From an uncultured Desulfuromonadales bacterium (lineage in GTDB: Bacteria; Desulfobacterota; Desulfuromonadia; Desulfuromonadales; Geopsychrobacteraceae): a DNA stretch of 53,418 nucleotides. Where the stretch lies: positions 1 through 53,418 of the forward strand of contig CAMYNC010000003.1 of NCBI GenBank assembly GCA_947259685.1. Direction: 5' to 3'. Below, piece by piece: positions 27,364 through 36,189 of this stretch. The notes beneath the pieces were generated by a model, which was given only the letters and a program-made list of their open reading frames with translations, was not told the origin of the DNA and ran no database searches. The translations under genes and the position numbers were made by a program. The first letter of the stretch is position 1; each line of letters begins with the position of its first letter.

Positions 27364-28443
27364 ATGATAAAGGGATTAACCATCGGCCGGTACAGAGTTC
27401 CTTTTCCGGTGATTCAAGGCGGCATGGGCGTCCGGGTCTCCGGGGCCCGGCTGTCTGGAAATGTTGCTTTAAATGGCGGCATCGGCATTATCGCGGCGGC
27501 TGGCTTGGCATTAAATAGTTCGCATTATGATGGTAAGAATTTTTATACCGCTGACCGTCAAGCGTTGATTGACGAACTGCATAGGGCTTACCAAATCGCT
27601 CCAGATGGGGTCATTGGCGTTAACTGTATGGTCGCGGTTACTAACTATGACGATGTGGTGCGGGCTTCCTGTGAAGGGGGCGCCAAGCTGATCATCAGTG
27701 GCGCCGGCCTGCCGCTCAGTCTGCCGGGTCTGACCCAAGACTATCCTGAGGTTGCCCTGGTCCCGATAGTTTCTTCGGTAAAAGCCGCTGAACTGATCGC
27801 CCGCAAATGGCATAAAGCCTATAACCGAATGCCGGATGCAGTGGTCGTGGAAGACCCCGATACCGCCGGTGGCCATCTTGGCGAAAAAGCGGAAAAGATC
27901 GGTACCGGTGAATATGATCAATACGCTACGGTGCGCGGGGTGAAGGACTACTTCAAGGAAAAGTGGGATCTGGAGATTCCGGTCATCGCTGCTGGTGGCA
28001 TCTGGGATCGTCAGGACCTGCAGCATGCCCTGGCGCAAGGGGCCGATGGCGTCCAGATGGGCAGCCGGTTTGTCCCCACAGAAGAGTGCGACGCTGATGA
28101 TTCTTTCAAACAGGCTTATATCGATTGCCGCGAGGAGGATATCGGCCTGATCATGAGCCCCGCCGGCCTGCCGGGTCGGGCGATCAAGCGCAATATCGAG
28201 CAGGTCCGTCAGCGGGATGTTGATCTGGATATCTACTGCCCCTCGAATTGTCTGAAAAAGTGTGCCTACAAAACCGACCGCGAGCGCTTTTGTATTATTC
28301 ACGCTCTCGACCGGGCGCAGCGCGGCGATATGGAGACCGGACTGATCTTCTGTGGCAGCAACGCCTGGAAAGCGGATCGGATCAGCACGGTCAAAGAGAT
28401 TTTTGAAGAGCTCTTCCCACTGGCCGAGCGAGATGCGGTCTGA
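27364..28443 (+). CDS. Nitronate monooxygenase/FabK-like flavoprotein
   Basis: A 359-aa TIM-barrel flavoprotein of the nitronate monooxygenase/2-nitropropane dioxygenase family. The N-terminus FPVIQGGMGVRVSG, the central VVVEDPDTAGGHLGE with the conserved GGH, IPVIAAGGIWDRQDLQHALAQGADGVQMGSRF (cut here) and PAGLPGRAIK are family signatures. A C-terminal extension has clustered cysteines (CPSNCLKKC). It oxidises alkyl nitronates in characterised members; the physiological role here is unknown. ATG at 27364 with AGGAGA 5 bases upstream is preferred to the longer open frame. A strong terminator follows. Confidence 0.88.
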   Translation: MIKGLTIGRYRVPFPVIQGGMGVRVSGARLSGNVALNGGIGIIAAAGLALNSSHYDGKNFYTADRQALIDELHRAYQIAPDGVIGVNCMVAVTNYDDVVRASCEGGAKLIISGAGLPLSLPGLTQDYPEVALVPIVSSVKAAELIARKWHKAYNRMPDAVVVEDPDTAGGHLGEKAEKIGTGEYDQYATVRGVKDYFKEKWDLEIPVIAAGGIWDRQDLQHALAQGADGVQMGSRFVPTEECDADDSFKQAYIDCREEDIGLIMSPAGLPGRAIKRNIEQVRQRDVDLDIYCPSNCLKKCAYKTDRERFCIIHALDRAQRGDMETGLIFCGSNAWKADRISTVKEIFEELFPLAERDAV

Positions 28444-28475
28444 ATAGCTGATTCAGGATTTTAAAGAAAATTCTA

Positions 28476-28509
28476 CCGGGGAGCTGTTAAGCAGTTTCCC
28501 GGTTTTTTT
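28476..28509 (+). terminator. Rho-independent terminator after the nitronate monooxygenase-like gene
   Basis: CCGGGGAGCTG at 28476-28486 pairs with CAGTTTCCCGG at 28492-28502 (11 bp with G-T pairs, loop TTAAG), directly followed by seven T. Confidence 0.9.
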
Positions 28510-28565
28510 GTAGCGGCAAGCAGGACGAGGCAGATTAAAATCAGCCATCGCCTGAAACTTTACTG

Positions 28566-28571
28566 TATAAT
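28566..28571 (+). promoter_or_regulatory. Candidate -10 box for the secreted hypothetical gene
   Basis: A perfect TATAAT lies about 48 bases before the start codon at 28620, between a strong terminator and the gene. No good -35 hexamer is present at the right spacing. Confidence 0.4.
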
Positions 28572-28619
28572 TCGCAAGCTTTTGCTGTTATTTAGTCCCG
28601 GAAATTTAAGGAACTGCCG

Positions 28620-29342
28620 ATGTTGAAACGGTTTATCCTGCTATTCTGCAGCTTGCTTTTTGTCTTAGCGGTGCTGCAGACGCACCCTGCCCAGTTGCAG
28701 GCTGCGACCAATGAAGAGCAGACTGAGCAGCTGCGTGCCAAACTGGAAAAACTCAATGAACTGTTGGAGAAAATGCAACAGCTTGAGGCACTGAAAAAGC
28801 CGCCGACCGAGCCGCCCTGGCAGGCAGTCCTCGATTATTCCGAAGAACGTCTCGCTTATGCGCAATATGCCTATCTGCTGGCACCACATATGCAAAAAGA
28901 AACCCTCGACTCGATCCTGCAGCAGCTGCATTTTTTTGCCAACCGGGATCAACTCGAGAGCCGTGGCACCCTGTTCGTAGTTCCGGCCCTGCCGCTTGCC
29001 GCTGGCGAGACGATGGGCGTGAGTCATTACCACCGTGAATTGGCGAAAGGATTTCTCCAGAAGGCCGGACTCCCCTCGGCAGCCGAGGCATTGCTGCTAG
29101 TTGCTCCCGAGCCGTTGACCAAGCCCGGGGTCGCCGAGGGGCCCTTGCTGCTGATCGACCTGGCCCACAGCGACCAGATTCTGCGGGCGCGGATCCTCGA
29201 ATTACTCCAACAGTTGCGGTTGTTTGATGAACCCGAGGGGATGACAGACTTCCTCTGGCAGTTGCTGCAACAAACGACGCCACAGGCCTTTCGGGTGATG
29301 GTCGCCGGAGAGCGGTTGCAAATGACGGTTGAGGCCGACTGA
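28620..29342 (+). CDS. Secreted protein of unknown function
   Basis: A 240-aa protein with a clear signal peptide (positively charged MLKR, hydrophobic stretch, likely cleavage after about residue 28 at QLQA-ATNEE). A short Leu/Glu/Lys-rich coiled coil (LRAKLEKLNELLEKMQQLE) and a mixed alpha-beta body follow. I do not recognise the family. It stands alone between a terminator and the radical SAM gene, with AAGGA upstream of its ATG. Confidence 0.7.
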   Translation: MLKRFILLFCSLLFVLAVLQTHPAQLQAATNEEQTEQLRAKLEKLNELLEKMQQLEALKKPPTEPPWQAVLDYSEERLAYAQYAYLLAPHMQKETLDSILQQLHFFANRDQLESRGTLFVVPALPLAAGETMGVSHYHRELAKGFLQKAGLPSAAEALLLVAPEPLTKPGVAEGPLLLIDLAHSDQILRARILELLQQLRLFDEPEGMTDFLWQLLQQTTPQAFRVMVAGERLQMTVEAD

Positions 29343-29365
29343 CGTCTGGTGGTGAATGGCATTTC

Positions 29366-29395
29366 TTGAGTTTTGCCAAACATTTGTAGTATCTT
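29366..29395 (+). promoter_or_regulatory. Candidate sigma-70-type promoter for the radical SAM/haem genes
   Basis: TTGAGT at 29366-29371 and TATCTT at 29390-29395 are separated by 18 bases and lie about 83 bases before the start at 29479. Moderate match only. Confidence 0.35.
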
Positions 29396-29478
29396 AAACG
29401 AATTGTGAAAGTCTGTTGTGCGCCGTTCGGCTGCATGGCAGGCTTTTTCTTGCGGAAAACGGCTTCCAAGGAGTCAAC

Positions 29479-30591
29479 ATGAGTTCTAAGCAGGAAGAAT
29501 ATATCCCTAAATGGCTGGCCTGGGAGAGTACCCAGCGCTGCAACCTGAATTGTGTGCACTGTCGCTGTTCCTCCGACATGCAGGCCGCCGAAGGGGATTT
29601 TAACACTGAAGAAGCGTTCAAACTGATCGACGATATCTGTGAAGTCAGCAAGCCGGTGATGGTTCTTTCCGGTGGTGAGCCGCTGATGCGCCCCGATATC
29701 TTCGAGATCGCTCAGTATGGGACCGATAAGGGGTTGCGCATGTGCATGGCGACCAACGGCACCCTGATCACCGACGAGATCTGTGAAAAGATGAAGCAGG
29801 CCGATATCAAGATGGTCTCCTTATCCCTCGATGGTTCCACCGCTGAGATCCATGACGATTTCCGTTCCTCTCCCGGTGCTTTTGAGGGGACCATTCGTGG
29901 CGCTGAAACCCTCAAGCGCAACGGCATCAAGTTTCTGGTCAATTCCTCCTTTACCAAGCGTAATCAGCATGATATAGGCGCTTGCTTTAAGTTGGCCAAA
30001 AGTATCGGCGCCACGGCCTGGTACATGTTCATGATCGTCCCCACCGGCCGGGGCGAAGAGATCATGAATGAACTGGTCAGTAAGGAGGACTACGAAGAGA
30101 TCCTCTCCTGGCACTATCAGCAGGAGAAGGGTGAGGATGATATCCTCATGCGGCCGACCTGTGCGCCGCACTACTACCGCATCGTCCCGCAGATGGCCAA
30201 GGCCGAAGGGGCCGATTTCAAACGCCGCAGCCTGACCTTTTCCACCGGCGGCGGCAAGGGCTGCATCGCCGCCCAGACGATCTGTCTGATCGACTGCTTC
30301 GGCAACCTCAAACCCTGCTCCTATTTCCACTCTTCTGTCGGCAATGTCAAACAGGTCAAATTCAAGGACCTCTGGTACAACTCCAAGGTTTTCAACGATC
30401 TGCGTGACTTTAAAAAGTACACCGGCAAGTGCGGCGAATGCGAGTTTATTAACGTCTGTGGCGGTTGCCGCGCCCGTGCCGATGCGGTTTACGGCGATTA
30501 TATGGCTGAAGAGCCGTTCTGTAATTACATCCCACAACGCACTTTGAAGCGGATGGAAAAGGAAGCGGCCGAAAACGCACCCAAAGAATAA
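29479..30591 (+). CDS. Radical SAM/SPASM protein of the AhbD/NirJ haem-pathway group
   Basis: A 370-aa protein from the ATG at 29479 (AGGAG upstream). The radical SAM cluster ligands are C21, C25 and C28 in [15 protein letters not shown] motif ([11 protein letters not shown]) and a C-terminal SPASM region with clustered Cys ([14 protein letters not shown], then [18 protein letters not shown]) bind auxiliary clusters. In characterised relatives AhbC/AhbD and NirJ, such proteins perform oxidative decarboxylation or side-chain removal on sirohaem-derived tetrapyrroles. Its position directly before hemE and hemH supports a haem role. Whether it acts in the sirohaem route or only beside the classical route is not decided by sequence. 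Confidence 0.82.
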   Translation: MSSKQEEYIPKWLAWESTQRCNLNCVHCRCSSDMQAAEGDFNTEEAFKLIDDICEVSKPVMVLSGGEPLMRPDIFEIAQYGTDKGLRMCMATNGTLITDEICEKMKQADIKMVSLSLDGSTAEIHDDFRSSPGAFEGTIRGAETLKRNGIKFLVNSSFTKRNQHDIGACFKLAKSIGATAWYMFMIVPTGRGEEIMNELVSKEDYEEILSWHYQQEKGEDDILMRPTCAPHYYRIVPQMAKAEGADFKRRSLTFSTGGGKGCIAAQTICLIDCFGNLKPCSYFHSSVGNVKQVKFKDLWYNSKVFNDLRDFKKYTGKCGECEFINVCGGCRARADAVYGDYMAEEPFCNYIPQRTLKRMEKEAAENAPKE

Positions 30592-30711
30592 TTCGTCGGG
30601 GTGGTCCTGGTGATCGCCCTTGCTCCGTATCAACAGAAATCTGGGCGAATACAAGATTCGCCCCTAGGTTTTTATCATTCCGTCCCCTTGATGAATGGAG
30701 ATGACCCCAAA

Positions 30712-31746
30712 ATGACTGAATACAACTTTCTCAAAGCCTGCTGGTGCCAGCCTGTCGATCGGGTTCCCGTCTGGCTGATGCGCCAGGCTGGCCGCTACCT
30801 TCAGTGTTACAAGGACGTTCGCGCCAAGGGCGGCGGCACCTTTCTCGATCTGTGCAAAGACCCGGCGCGGGCTGCCGAGGTGACCATCCAGCCAATCGAC
30901 ATTCTCGATGCCGATGCAGCGATCCTTTTCTCCGATATCCTGACCCCGATCGAGCCGATGGGGATGAACCTTGATTTCGTGCCTGGTCCGGTCTTCGAAA
31001 AGCCGATCCGCACCGCTGCCGATGTTGATGCGCTGGTGGTGCCGGAGAATATGGCCGAGGCGGTTTCTTATGTGCCTGAGATCATCAAGCGTTTGCGCGT
31101 GGCTTTTGAGGGCCGTGTGCCGCTGATCGGATTTGGCGGGGCGCCGTTTACCCTGGCCTGCTACATGGTTGAAGGCAAGGGCAGCAAGGATTTCGCCAGT
31201 CTCAAGCAGATCATGTACTCTGACTTTCCGCTCTATGATGCGCTGATGCAGAAGATCACCGAGATGGACCGGCGGTATCTGAATATGCAGATCGAGGCGG
31301 GTGCTCAAGCGATTCAGATCTTCGATACCTGGGGTGGACTGCTGGCACCACACGATTTCGAGCGTTACATTCTGCCCTACGTTAAACAGTTGATTGATGG
31401 CCTCAAGCGCGACGGTGTGCCGATCATCTACTTCGTCAAAAACGGTGGCACCATGCTCGAACTGGTCAAAGAGGCGGGCGCCGATGTGCTCGGCCTCGAC
31501 TGGCACGTCAACCTCGGTAAGGCGCGCGATATCCTCGGCCCCGATGTTGCCGTGCAAGGCAATCTCGATCCGACCGTGCTCTATGCGCCGAAGGATCATA
31601 TCGAACGTGAAGTTCAGCGGATTCTTGACGAAAACGCCGACCGTCCCGGCTTCATCTTTAACCTCGGGCACGGCATTTTGCCGACGGTGCCTCCGGAGAA
31701 TGCGATCCACATGGTCGAATGTGTTCACCGGCTCAGCCAAAAATAG
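30712..31746 (+). CDS. hemE: Uroporphyrinogen decarboxylase
   Basis: Converts uroporphyrinogen III to coproporphyrinogen III by four decarboxylations. A 344-aa protein of normal size. Signatures: VPVWLMRQAGRYLQCY, FSDILTPIEPMGM, VPLIGFGGAPFTLACYMVEG, cut here, IFDTWGGLLAP, LDWHVNLGKA, VQGNLDPTVLYAP and FNLGHGILPTVPPEN. The start at 30712 follows the family N-terminus; an in-frame ATG 21 bases upstream is possible. It lies about 120 bases after the radical SAM gene on the same strand. Confidence 0.96.
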   Translation: MTEYNFLKACWCQPVDRVPVWLMRQAGRYLQCYKDVRAKGGGTFLDLCKDPARAAEVTIQPIDILDADAAILFSDILTPIEPMGMNLDFVPGPVFEKPIRTAADVDALVVPENMAEAVSYVPEIIKRLRVAFEGRVPLIGFGGAPFTLACYMVEGKGSKDFASLKQIMYSDFPLYDALMQKITEMDRRYLNMQIEAGAQAIQIFDTWGGLLAPHDFERYILPYVKQLIDGLKRDGVPIIYFVKNGGTMLELVKEAGADVLGLDWHVNLGKARDILGPDVAVQGNLDPTVLYAPKDHIEREVQRILDENADRPGFIFNLGHGILPTVPPENAIHMVECVHRLSQK

Positions 31747-31756
31747 ATCGTCGGAG

Positions 31757-31872
31757 GGGCGAGATATCTCTCGCCCGCATCGGGCGCCGGTGACGTATTC
31801 GCGGGCGCCATGTATGGCGCCCCTACACCCTGTCTTTTAATCCGCGGGGGACAGCATTATATTCTGTCCCCC
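31757..31872. repeat. Cluster of three palindromes between hemE and hemH
   Basis: Three hairpins fall in the 149-base gap: GGGCGAGA/TCTCGCCC at 31757-31776; GGGCGCCAT/ATGGCGCCC with a two-base centre at 31803-31822; and GGGGGACAG/CTGTCCCCC with a nine-base loop at 31846-31872. None is followed by a T-tract. The style resembles short intergenic REP-like palindromes; whether it recurs in the genome cannot be judged from this window. Confidence 0.6.
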
Positions 31873-31895
31873 GTTCTGCACGAGGGCTGACCAGC

Positions 31896-32861
31896 ATGTC
31901 CGATTCCAAACCAACTGCCCTAATCCTGCTCAACATGGGGGGTCCCGATTCCCTCGAGGCAGTCAAGCCCTTCCTCTACAACCTGTTTTCTGACCGCGAG
32001 CTGATCCAGCTGCCTGCCGGAGCCTTACTGCAGAAGCCCTTCGCAAGGCTGATTTCCCATTTCCGCGCCAAAAAGGTGGTGGAGAACTACCGCACCATCG
32101 GTGGTAAATCGCCCTTGCTGGAATGGACCCGTAAGCAAGCCAGAGGAATTGCTCAGCGGCTGGAGGACGTGCAGCCATTTGTTATTATGCGCTATTGGCA
32201 GCCACGGGCGACCGAGGTGTTGCAGGAAATCAGGGCGGCCGGGATCGAAAAAGCGGTGGTCTTGTCGATGTACCCGCACTACACCGGCGCTACCACCGGC
32301 AGCAGCGTCAATGACTTCAAGCGGACTGCAGCGAGGGTTTATCCTGAACTCGACTATCAGTTGATCGAGGACTGGTATGACTGGCCGGGCTACCTTGACG
32401 CCCTGGCTAATCGAATTAACGAAGGGCTGAATTCCTTTCATGAACTGTTGCGCGACGAAGTGCAGATTCTGTTTTCCGCCCATGCACTGCCGCAGAAATT
32501 TATCGACCGCGGTGACCCCTACCAACAGCAGGTCGAGACCACGGCTCTGGAGGTGATGAAGCGGGTCGGCTCTTACCCCTGGAGGATTGCTTACCAGAGT
32601 CGTAGCGGCCCTGTGCAGTGGATGGAGCCTGGCACCGAAGAAATGATCAGGCAGTTGGGTGACGCCGGCCATCAGTCGCTGTTGATGGTGCCGATTTCAT
32701 TTGTCTCTGACCATATTGAAACTTTGGAAGAGATCGACATTCAATACCGCAACCTGGCCGCGAAAGCAGGGTTTCAACATTTTCGGCGGGCCCCTTCGTT
32801 GAATGATCACGCGGATTTTCTCGCTGCTATGGCAGCGCTAGTCAGGGAGAAGCTATGCTGA
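31896..32861 (+). CDS. hemH: Ferrochelatase
   Basis: Inserts iron into a porphyrin. A 321-aa protein with N-terminal ALILLNMGGPDSLEAVKPFLYNLF, cut here, the catalytic region ILFSAHALPQKFIDRGDPY (His in SAHALP) and VPISFVSDHIETLEEID near the C-terminus. No C-terminal membrane helix is seen. hemE lies upstream beyond the palindrome cluster. The next gene, a 61-aa four-Cys protein, overlaps its stop by 7 bases. Confidence 0.96.
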   Translation: MSDSKPTALILLNMGGPDSLEAVKPFLYNLFSDRELIQLPAGALLQKPFARLISHFRAKKVVENYRTIGGKSPLLEWTRKQARGIAQRLEDVQPFVIMRYWQPRATEVLQEIRAAGIEKAVVLSMYPHYTGATTGSSVNDFKRTAARVYPELDYQLIEDWYDWPGYLDALANRINEGLNSFHELLRDEVQILFSAHALPQKFIDRGDPYQQQVETTALEVMKRVGSYPWRIAYQSRSGPVQWMEPGTEEMIRQLGDAGHQSLLMVPISFVSDHIETLEEIDIQYRNLAAKAGFQHFRRAPSLNDHADFLAAMAALVREKLC

Positions 32862-33040
32862 AAAACTGTTTACTTTGCCAAAAACCTTTTGACCCTGAAC
32901 AGCCATTAACCGAACCGGCGCAAATCGCCGGTCAGTTGCTGGCCGAAGAGGATTATGGCGACTCAGGAGAACTCTGCCCTAACTGCTTGGCCAGCCGTGG
33001 ACGGTTGGCGATGATGTACCGTAGCGATTGTTTCGGCTGA
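32855..33040 (+). CDS. Small four-cysteine (zinc-ribbon-like) protein coupled to hemH
   Basis: A 61-aa protein with two CxxC pairs, C5-LL-C8 and C41-PN-C44, spaced as in a small zinc ribbon. It starts inside the end of hemH (ATGCTGA overlap) and ends at a terminator, so it is translated with ferrochelatase. I do not recognise the family. A metal or redox role linked to haem synthesis is possible but inferred only from position. Confidence 0.65.
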   Translation: MLKNCLLCQKPFDPEQPLTEPAQIAGQLLAEEDYGDSGELCPNCLASRGRLAMMYRSDCFG

Positions 33041-33074
33041 GCCGGGCAAAGATGATGAGGATGAATCAGAAGAA

Positions 33075-33111
33075 AAGCGGATTTCGCAGCAGCGAATCCG
33101 CTTTTGTTTTT
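33075..33111 (+). terminator. Rho-independent terminator after the hemH operon
   Basis: AAGCGGATT at 33075-33083 pairs with AATCCGCTT at 33095-33103, with inner CGC/GCG pairing, followed by TTGTTTTT. It ends the haem block. Confidence 0.85.
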
Positions 33112-33228
33112 AACTCCGGCCATGCTCAGGAAATTTTTCCAATTATCAACCATGAACAGATATATCTTTCCAATTTGCCAAGCTCTTAACTTCGAGACCC
33201 AAGAAAAAAAGAAAAAATTAATAAAAAC

Positions 33229-33257
33229 TCGCCAAGCTGGAATTTTTTCGATATAGT
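33229..33257 (+). promoter_or_regulatory. Weak candidate promoter of the GGDEF-EAL gene
   Basis: TCGCCA (33229-33234) and TATAGT (33252-33257) are 17 bases apart in an A/T-rich stretch. The octamer GCCAAGCT occurs twice, at 33177-33184 and 33231-33238, the second overlapping the -35 position. Confidence 0.3.
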
Positions 33258-33310
33258 GAGAATGTTTTTATTTTTCGCTTCTATTTGCTTTTTTGGCAAG
33301 GCAAAGTCTT

Positions 33311-36160
33311 ATGCAGGCAGCTTCCAGGCTGAAATCGATCCGTTATCGATTTATGAGCATCCCGGTCATTGCGATCCTGATGACGGTGCTGCTGTTCAGC
33401 GCTTTAAGCTTGTTTTTACTTAGCGATTTCTATCAGAGTTTACAGCGTGAAAAGCTTGAAGCCCACGCCAGCAGTCTCGCCATCGAATCTGATCAGATTA
33501 TCAACCAGTTGATCAATGATCTGCAGGGAATTAATCTTTTCGATTTTTATCTCACCGGCCGCAACGAACCTGTTCTGCAGGAGTTTCGTCGCAATTCGGC
33601 CAGCTTCCCCAAAATTGTCCTGTTAACCAGCACAGGCAGAGAGGCAATTAAATTCGTTGCCGGTCGGCAGCTTGTTGAACTTGGAGAGCAAGGGCGTGGG
33701 CAGGAATTTTTGCAGGCGCTGGAACAACCGAATCGGGTCCTGGTGTCTGTTAAGGAGCAGGATTCTGATTTCAATGCTCCGGCACTGGTGTTCAGCCAGG
33801 CACGCAGCGGGCGCTACGACAGTACCCTGGAGGCTGTGCTGCAGGCGACAGTACCGCTCAGTGATTTTACCCGCCGTTTCAGTCGCCGCCATATTCAGGA
33901 AGAAGTCGCTCAGGTCCTCATCGATTCTCATGGTCGGATGCTTAGCCATCCGCAGAGCGAACGGCTTTTCCTGCCACTGTTCTCATCCCCTGGGCAGCTT
34001 GAGATCGTGACAGCCGGGCAAGGCTCGAATTCCGTCGGGTTCTGCCAGGGGGTGGCTGATGGCCAGGAAAGCTCCTTCGCCTATGCTGGTCTTCTCAAGG
34101 CACCCTGGACCGCTGTGGCGATTTTACAGAAAAGTTACTTCAATCAACTCCTCAATCGTTGGCTTGTTTATTGTCTGCTGATCGGTTTGGGCGGACTTCT
34201 GTTAGGTGCCATGCTGGCCCACATCATGGGTCGACCGATTCTGGAAAATATCCAGCGGATTAAACAGCAAACGCAGACTCTGGCAGAAGGAAAATTGGAT
34301 CAGCGGGTTGAGATGCGCTCGGGAGACGAACTTGAGGACCTGGCTGGGGCGGTCAATCTCCTGACGGAACGCCTGGTGCATACCAGGCAAGCCCGGGATT
34401 CTTTGGATCTGATGCTGCGCACCGTCATCGATCCGTTAGTGATTACTGATATTAATGGTCAGGTCCAAAAGACCAATCCGGCAGCGCAGGCATTTTTCGG
34501 GCTTTCGGAAAAGGAGTTTGACGGTCGGGGATTAAGCAGTTTTTTTGCCGCGGACAGCCCCTTATCGGATGATGAAGAGTTGCAGAGTTTGTTTGCCCAG
34601 GGAGATTTCAATAATTTTGAAACGGAGGTCAGAGGAGCAGCTGCGAAAAAACTGCCGGTGCTGTTCTCCGCAGCTCATGCCAACCAGGGCAAAACTGAAG
34701 GCTATGTTGTTAGTATCTTAAAGGATATGTCCGAACAGAAAAATGCCGAACAAAGGATTGCCCGGCTGGCATATTACGACACGCTGACCGGGTTGCCGAA
34801 TCGGACTCTCCTGAGCAACCGGCTGGATAAAGTCCTGCATCTGGCCAAGCGGGATTTCCGTGACGGGTTCCATTTCGGATTGATGTTTCTGGACCTTGAT
34901 CATTTCAAGGTGGTGAATGATACTCTCGGACATTCCTTTGGCGATCAATTGCTGCAGGCCGCCGCCCAGCGGCTTAAGGATTGTTTGCGGCGCTCAGATA
35001 CGATCAGTCGTCCCCAAGATGGAAGTTCTGAAGACAATGTGCATGAACAGCTGCTGGCCCGGCTTGGCGGGGATGAGTTTGTCGTTCTGTTACCAAAGTT
35101 GCGCTGTGCCGAGGATGCGGCAATGATCGCGCGGCGGATCATCAAAGATATGAGTGAACCGTTTTTGCTTGGCCATCAAGAAGTGGTTACCCCCGCCAGC
35201 GTTGGCATTGCCATTTATCCCGGCGATGGGCAAGATGTCGATACTTTGCTGAGGCATGCTGATGTGGCTATGTACCATGCCAAGGAGAAAGGGCGGAATT
35301 CCTTCTATTTCTATTCCGATGAAATGAACAAATCGGCCCGCGATCGGCTGTTTCTGGAGAATCGTCTGCGGGCAGATATCGGTCAGCAGCAAGGCTTTCA
35401 GGTGGCTTATCAGCCGAAAGTTGATATGCAGACTGGTCAAGTCTGCGGTATGGAGGCCCTGGTCCGCTGGGAAAATGATGAGCTGGGGATGGTTTCGCCG
35501 GTGCGGTTTATTCCGATTGCCGAAGAATCCGGACTGATTGTGCCGCTAGGGCGCTGGATTCTGAAAACCGCCTGCACCCAGCTGAAAACCTGGGTAGAGC
35601 AGTCCGGTCGGCCGATGAAGATTGCTGTCAACCTCTCCGGCCGGCAACTGAAACAGCCCGATCTGGTGCCGATGGTGGCCGAGGTGCTGGAGGAAACCGG
35701 TCTGGATCCAGAGCTGCTGGAGCTGGAGCTGACCGAAAGCATGTTGATGGAGACGGTTGAAAACACCATTGACTTACTACAGCAACTCAAGCGGCTGGGA
35801 GTAACCCTGGCGATCGACGATTTCGGTACCGGCTATTCATCGCTAAGCTATTTGACCCGCTTTCCGATCGACACCCTGAAGATCGACCGTTCTTTTGTAA
35901 ATGACCTCGAATCTGATCAGAATGACGCAACGATCGTCGAGGCGATTGTCGTCATGGCTCATTCCCTGGGGTTGCAAGTGGTCGCCGAAGGGGTCGAAAA
36001 TGAATTTCAACAGCAGTTCCTGAAAGAGCGGGGTTGTGACCAGTTCCAGGGCTTTTTATTCAGTAAGCCGGTATATTTCGAAGAGTTTTTCCAGCGTTTT
36101 ATCGAGCCGCTTGACGCCGGCCAGAGTCCTGCTCAGGGCACCGCTGACCTCCGCAGCTGA
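33311..36160 (+). CDS. Membrane sensor with HAMP, PAS, GGDEF and EAL domains
   Basis: A 949-aa cyclic-di-GMP enzyme. A first membrane helix near residues 12-40, a periplasmic sensor of about 240 aa and a second helix (LVYCLLIGLGGLLLGAMLAH) lead into HAMP. A PAS domain (LDLMLRTVIDPLVITDINGQ) follows. GGDEF is intact (ARLGGDEFVVLLP) and carries an extra insertion of about 15 residues before it. EAL is intact (GMEALVRW; LELELTESMLME; LAIDDFGTGYSSLSYL; IDRSFV; VVAEGVE). It could therefore make and break cyclic-di-GMP. An in-frame TTG 18 bases upstream is an alternative start. A broken second EAL fragment lies just downstream. Confidence 0.9.
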   Translation: MQAASRLKSIRYRFMSIPVIAILMTVLLFSALSLFLLSDFYQSLQREKLEAHASSLAIESDQIINQLINDLQGINLFDFYLTGRNEPVLQEFRRNSASFPKIVLLTSTGREAIKFVAGRQLVELGEQGRGQEFLQALEQPNRVLVSVKEQDSDFNAPALVFSQARSGRYDSTLEAVLQATVPLSDFTRRFSRRHIQEEVAQVLIDSHGRMLSHPQSERLFLPLFSSPGQLEIVTAGQGSNSVGFCQGVADGQESSFAYAGLLKAPWTAVAILQKSYFNQLLNRWLVYCLLIGLGGLLLGAMLAHIMGRPILENIQRIKQQTQTLAEGKLDQRVEMRSGDELEDLAGAVNLLTERLVHTRQARDSLDLMLRTVIDPLVITDINGQVQKTNPAAQAFFGLSEKEFDGRGLSSFFAADSPLSDDEELQSLFAQGDFNNFETEVRGAAAKKLPVLFSAAHANQGKTEGYVVSILKDMSEQKNAEQRIARLAYYDTLTGLPNRTLLSNRLDKVLHLAKRDFRDGFHFGLMFLDLDHFKVVNDTLGHSFGDQLLQAAAQRLKDCLRRSDTISRPQDGSSEDNVHEQLLARLGGDEFVVLLPKLRCAEDAAMIARRIIKDMSEPFLLGHQEVVTPASVGIAIYPGDGQDVDTLLRHADVAMYHAKEKGRNSFYFYSDEMNKSARDRLFLENRLRADIGQQQGFQVAYQPKVDMQTGQVCGMEALVRWENDELGMVSPVRFIPIAEESGLIVPLGRWILKTACTQLKTWVEQSGRPMKIAVNLSGRQLKQPDLVPMVAEVLEETGLDPELLELELTESMLMETVENTIDLLQQLKRLGVTLAIDDFGTGYSSLSYLTRFPIDTLKIDRSFVNDLESDQNDATIVEAIVVMAHSLGLQVVAEGVENEFQQQFLKERGCDQFQGFLFSKPVYFEEFFQRFIEPLDAGQSPAQGTADLRS

Positions 36161-36189
36161 GAATGATTTAGCATGGAGAGGGTCGACCT

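Noticed and set aside
28753..29559. 268-codon minus-strand open frame
   Set aside because: Arg/Pro/Ala-rich shadow of the secreted hypothetical gene; it also crosses the promoter and start of the radical SAM gene.
30664..31740. 358-codon open frame on the minus strand
   Set aside because: Antisense to hemE, which has unmistakable motifs; no ribosome site or domain on the opposite frame.
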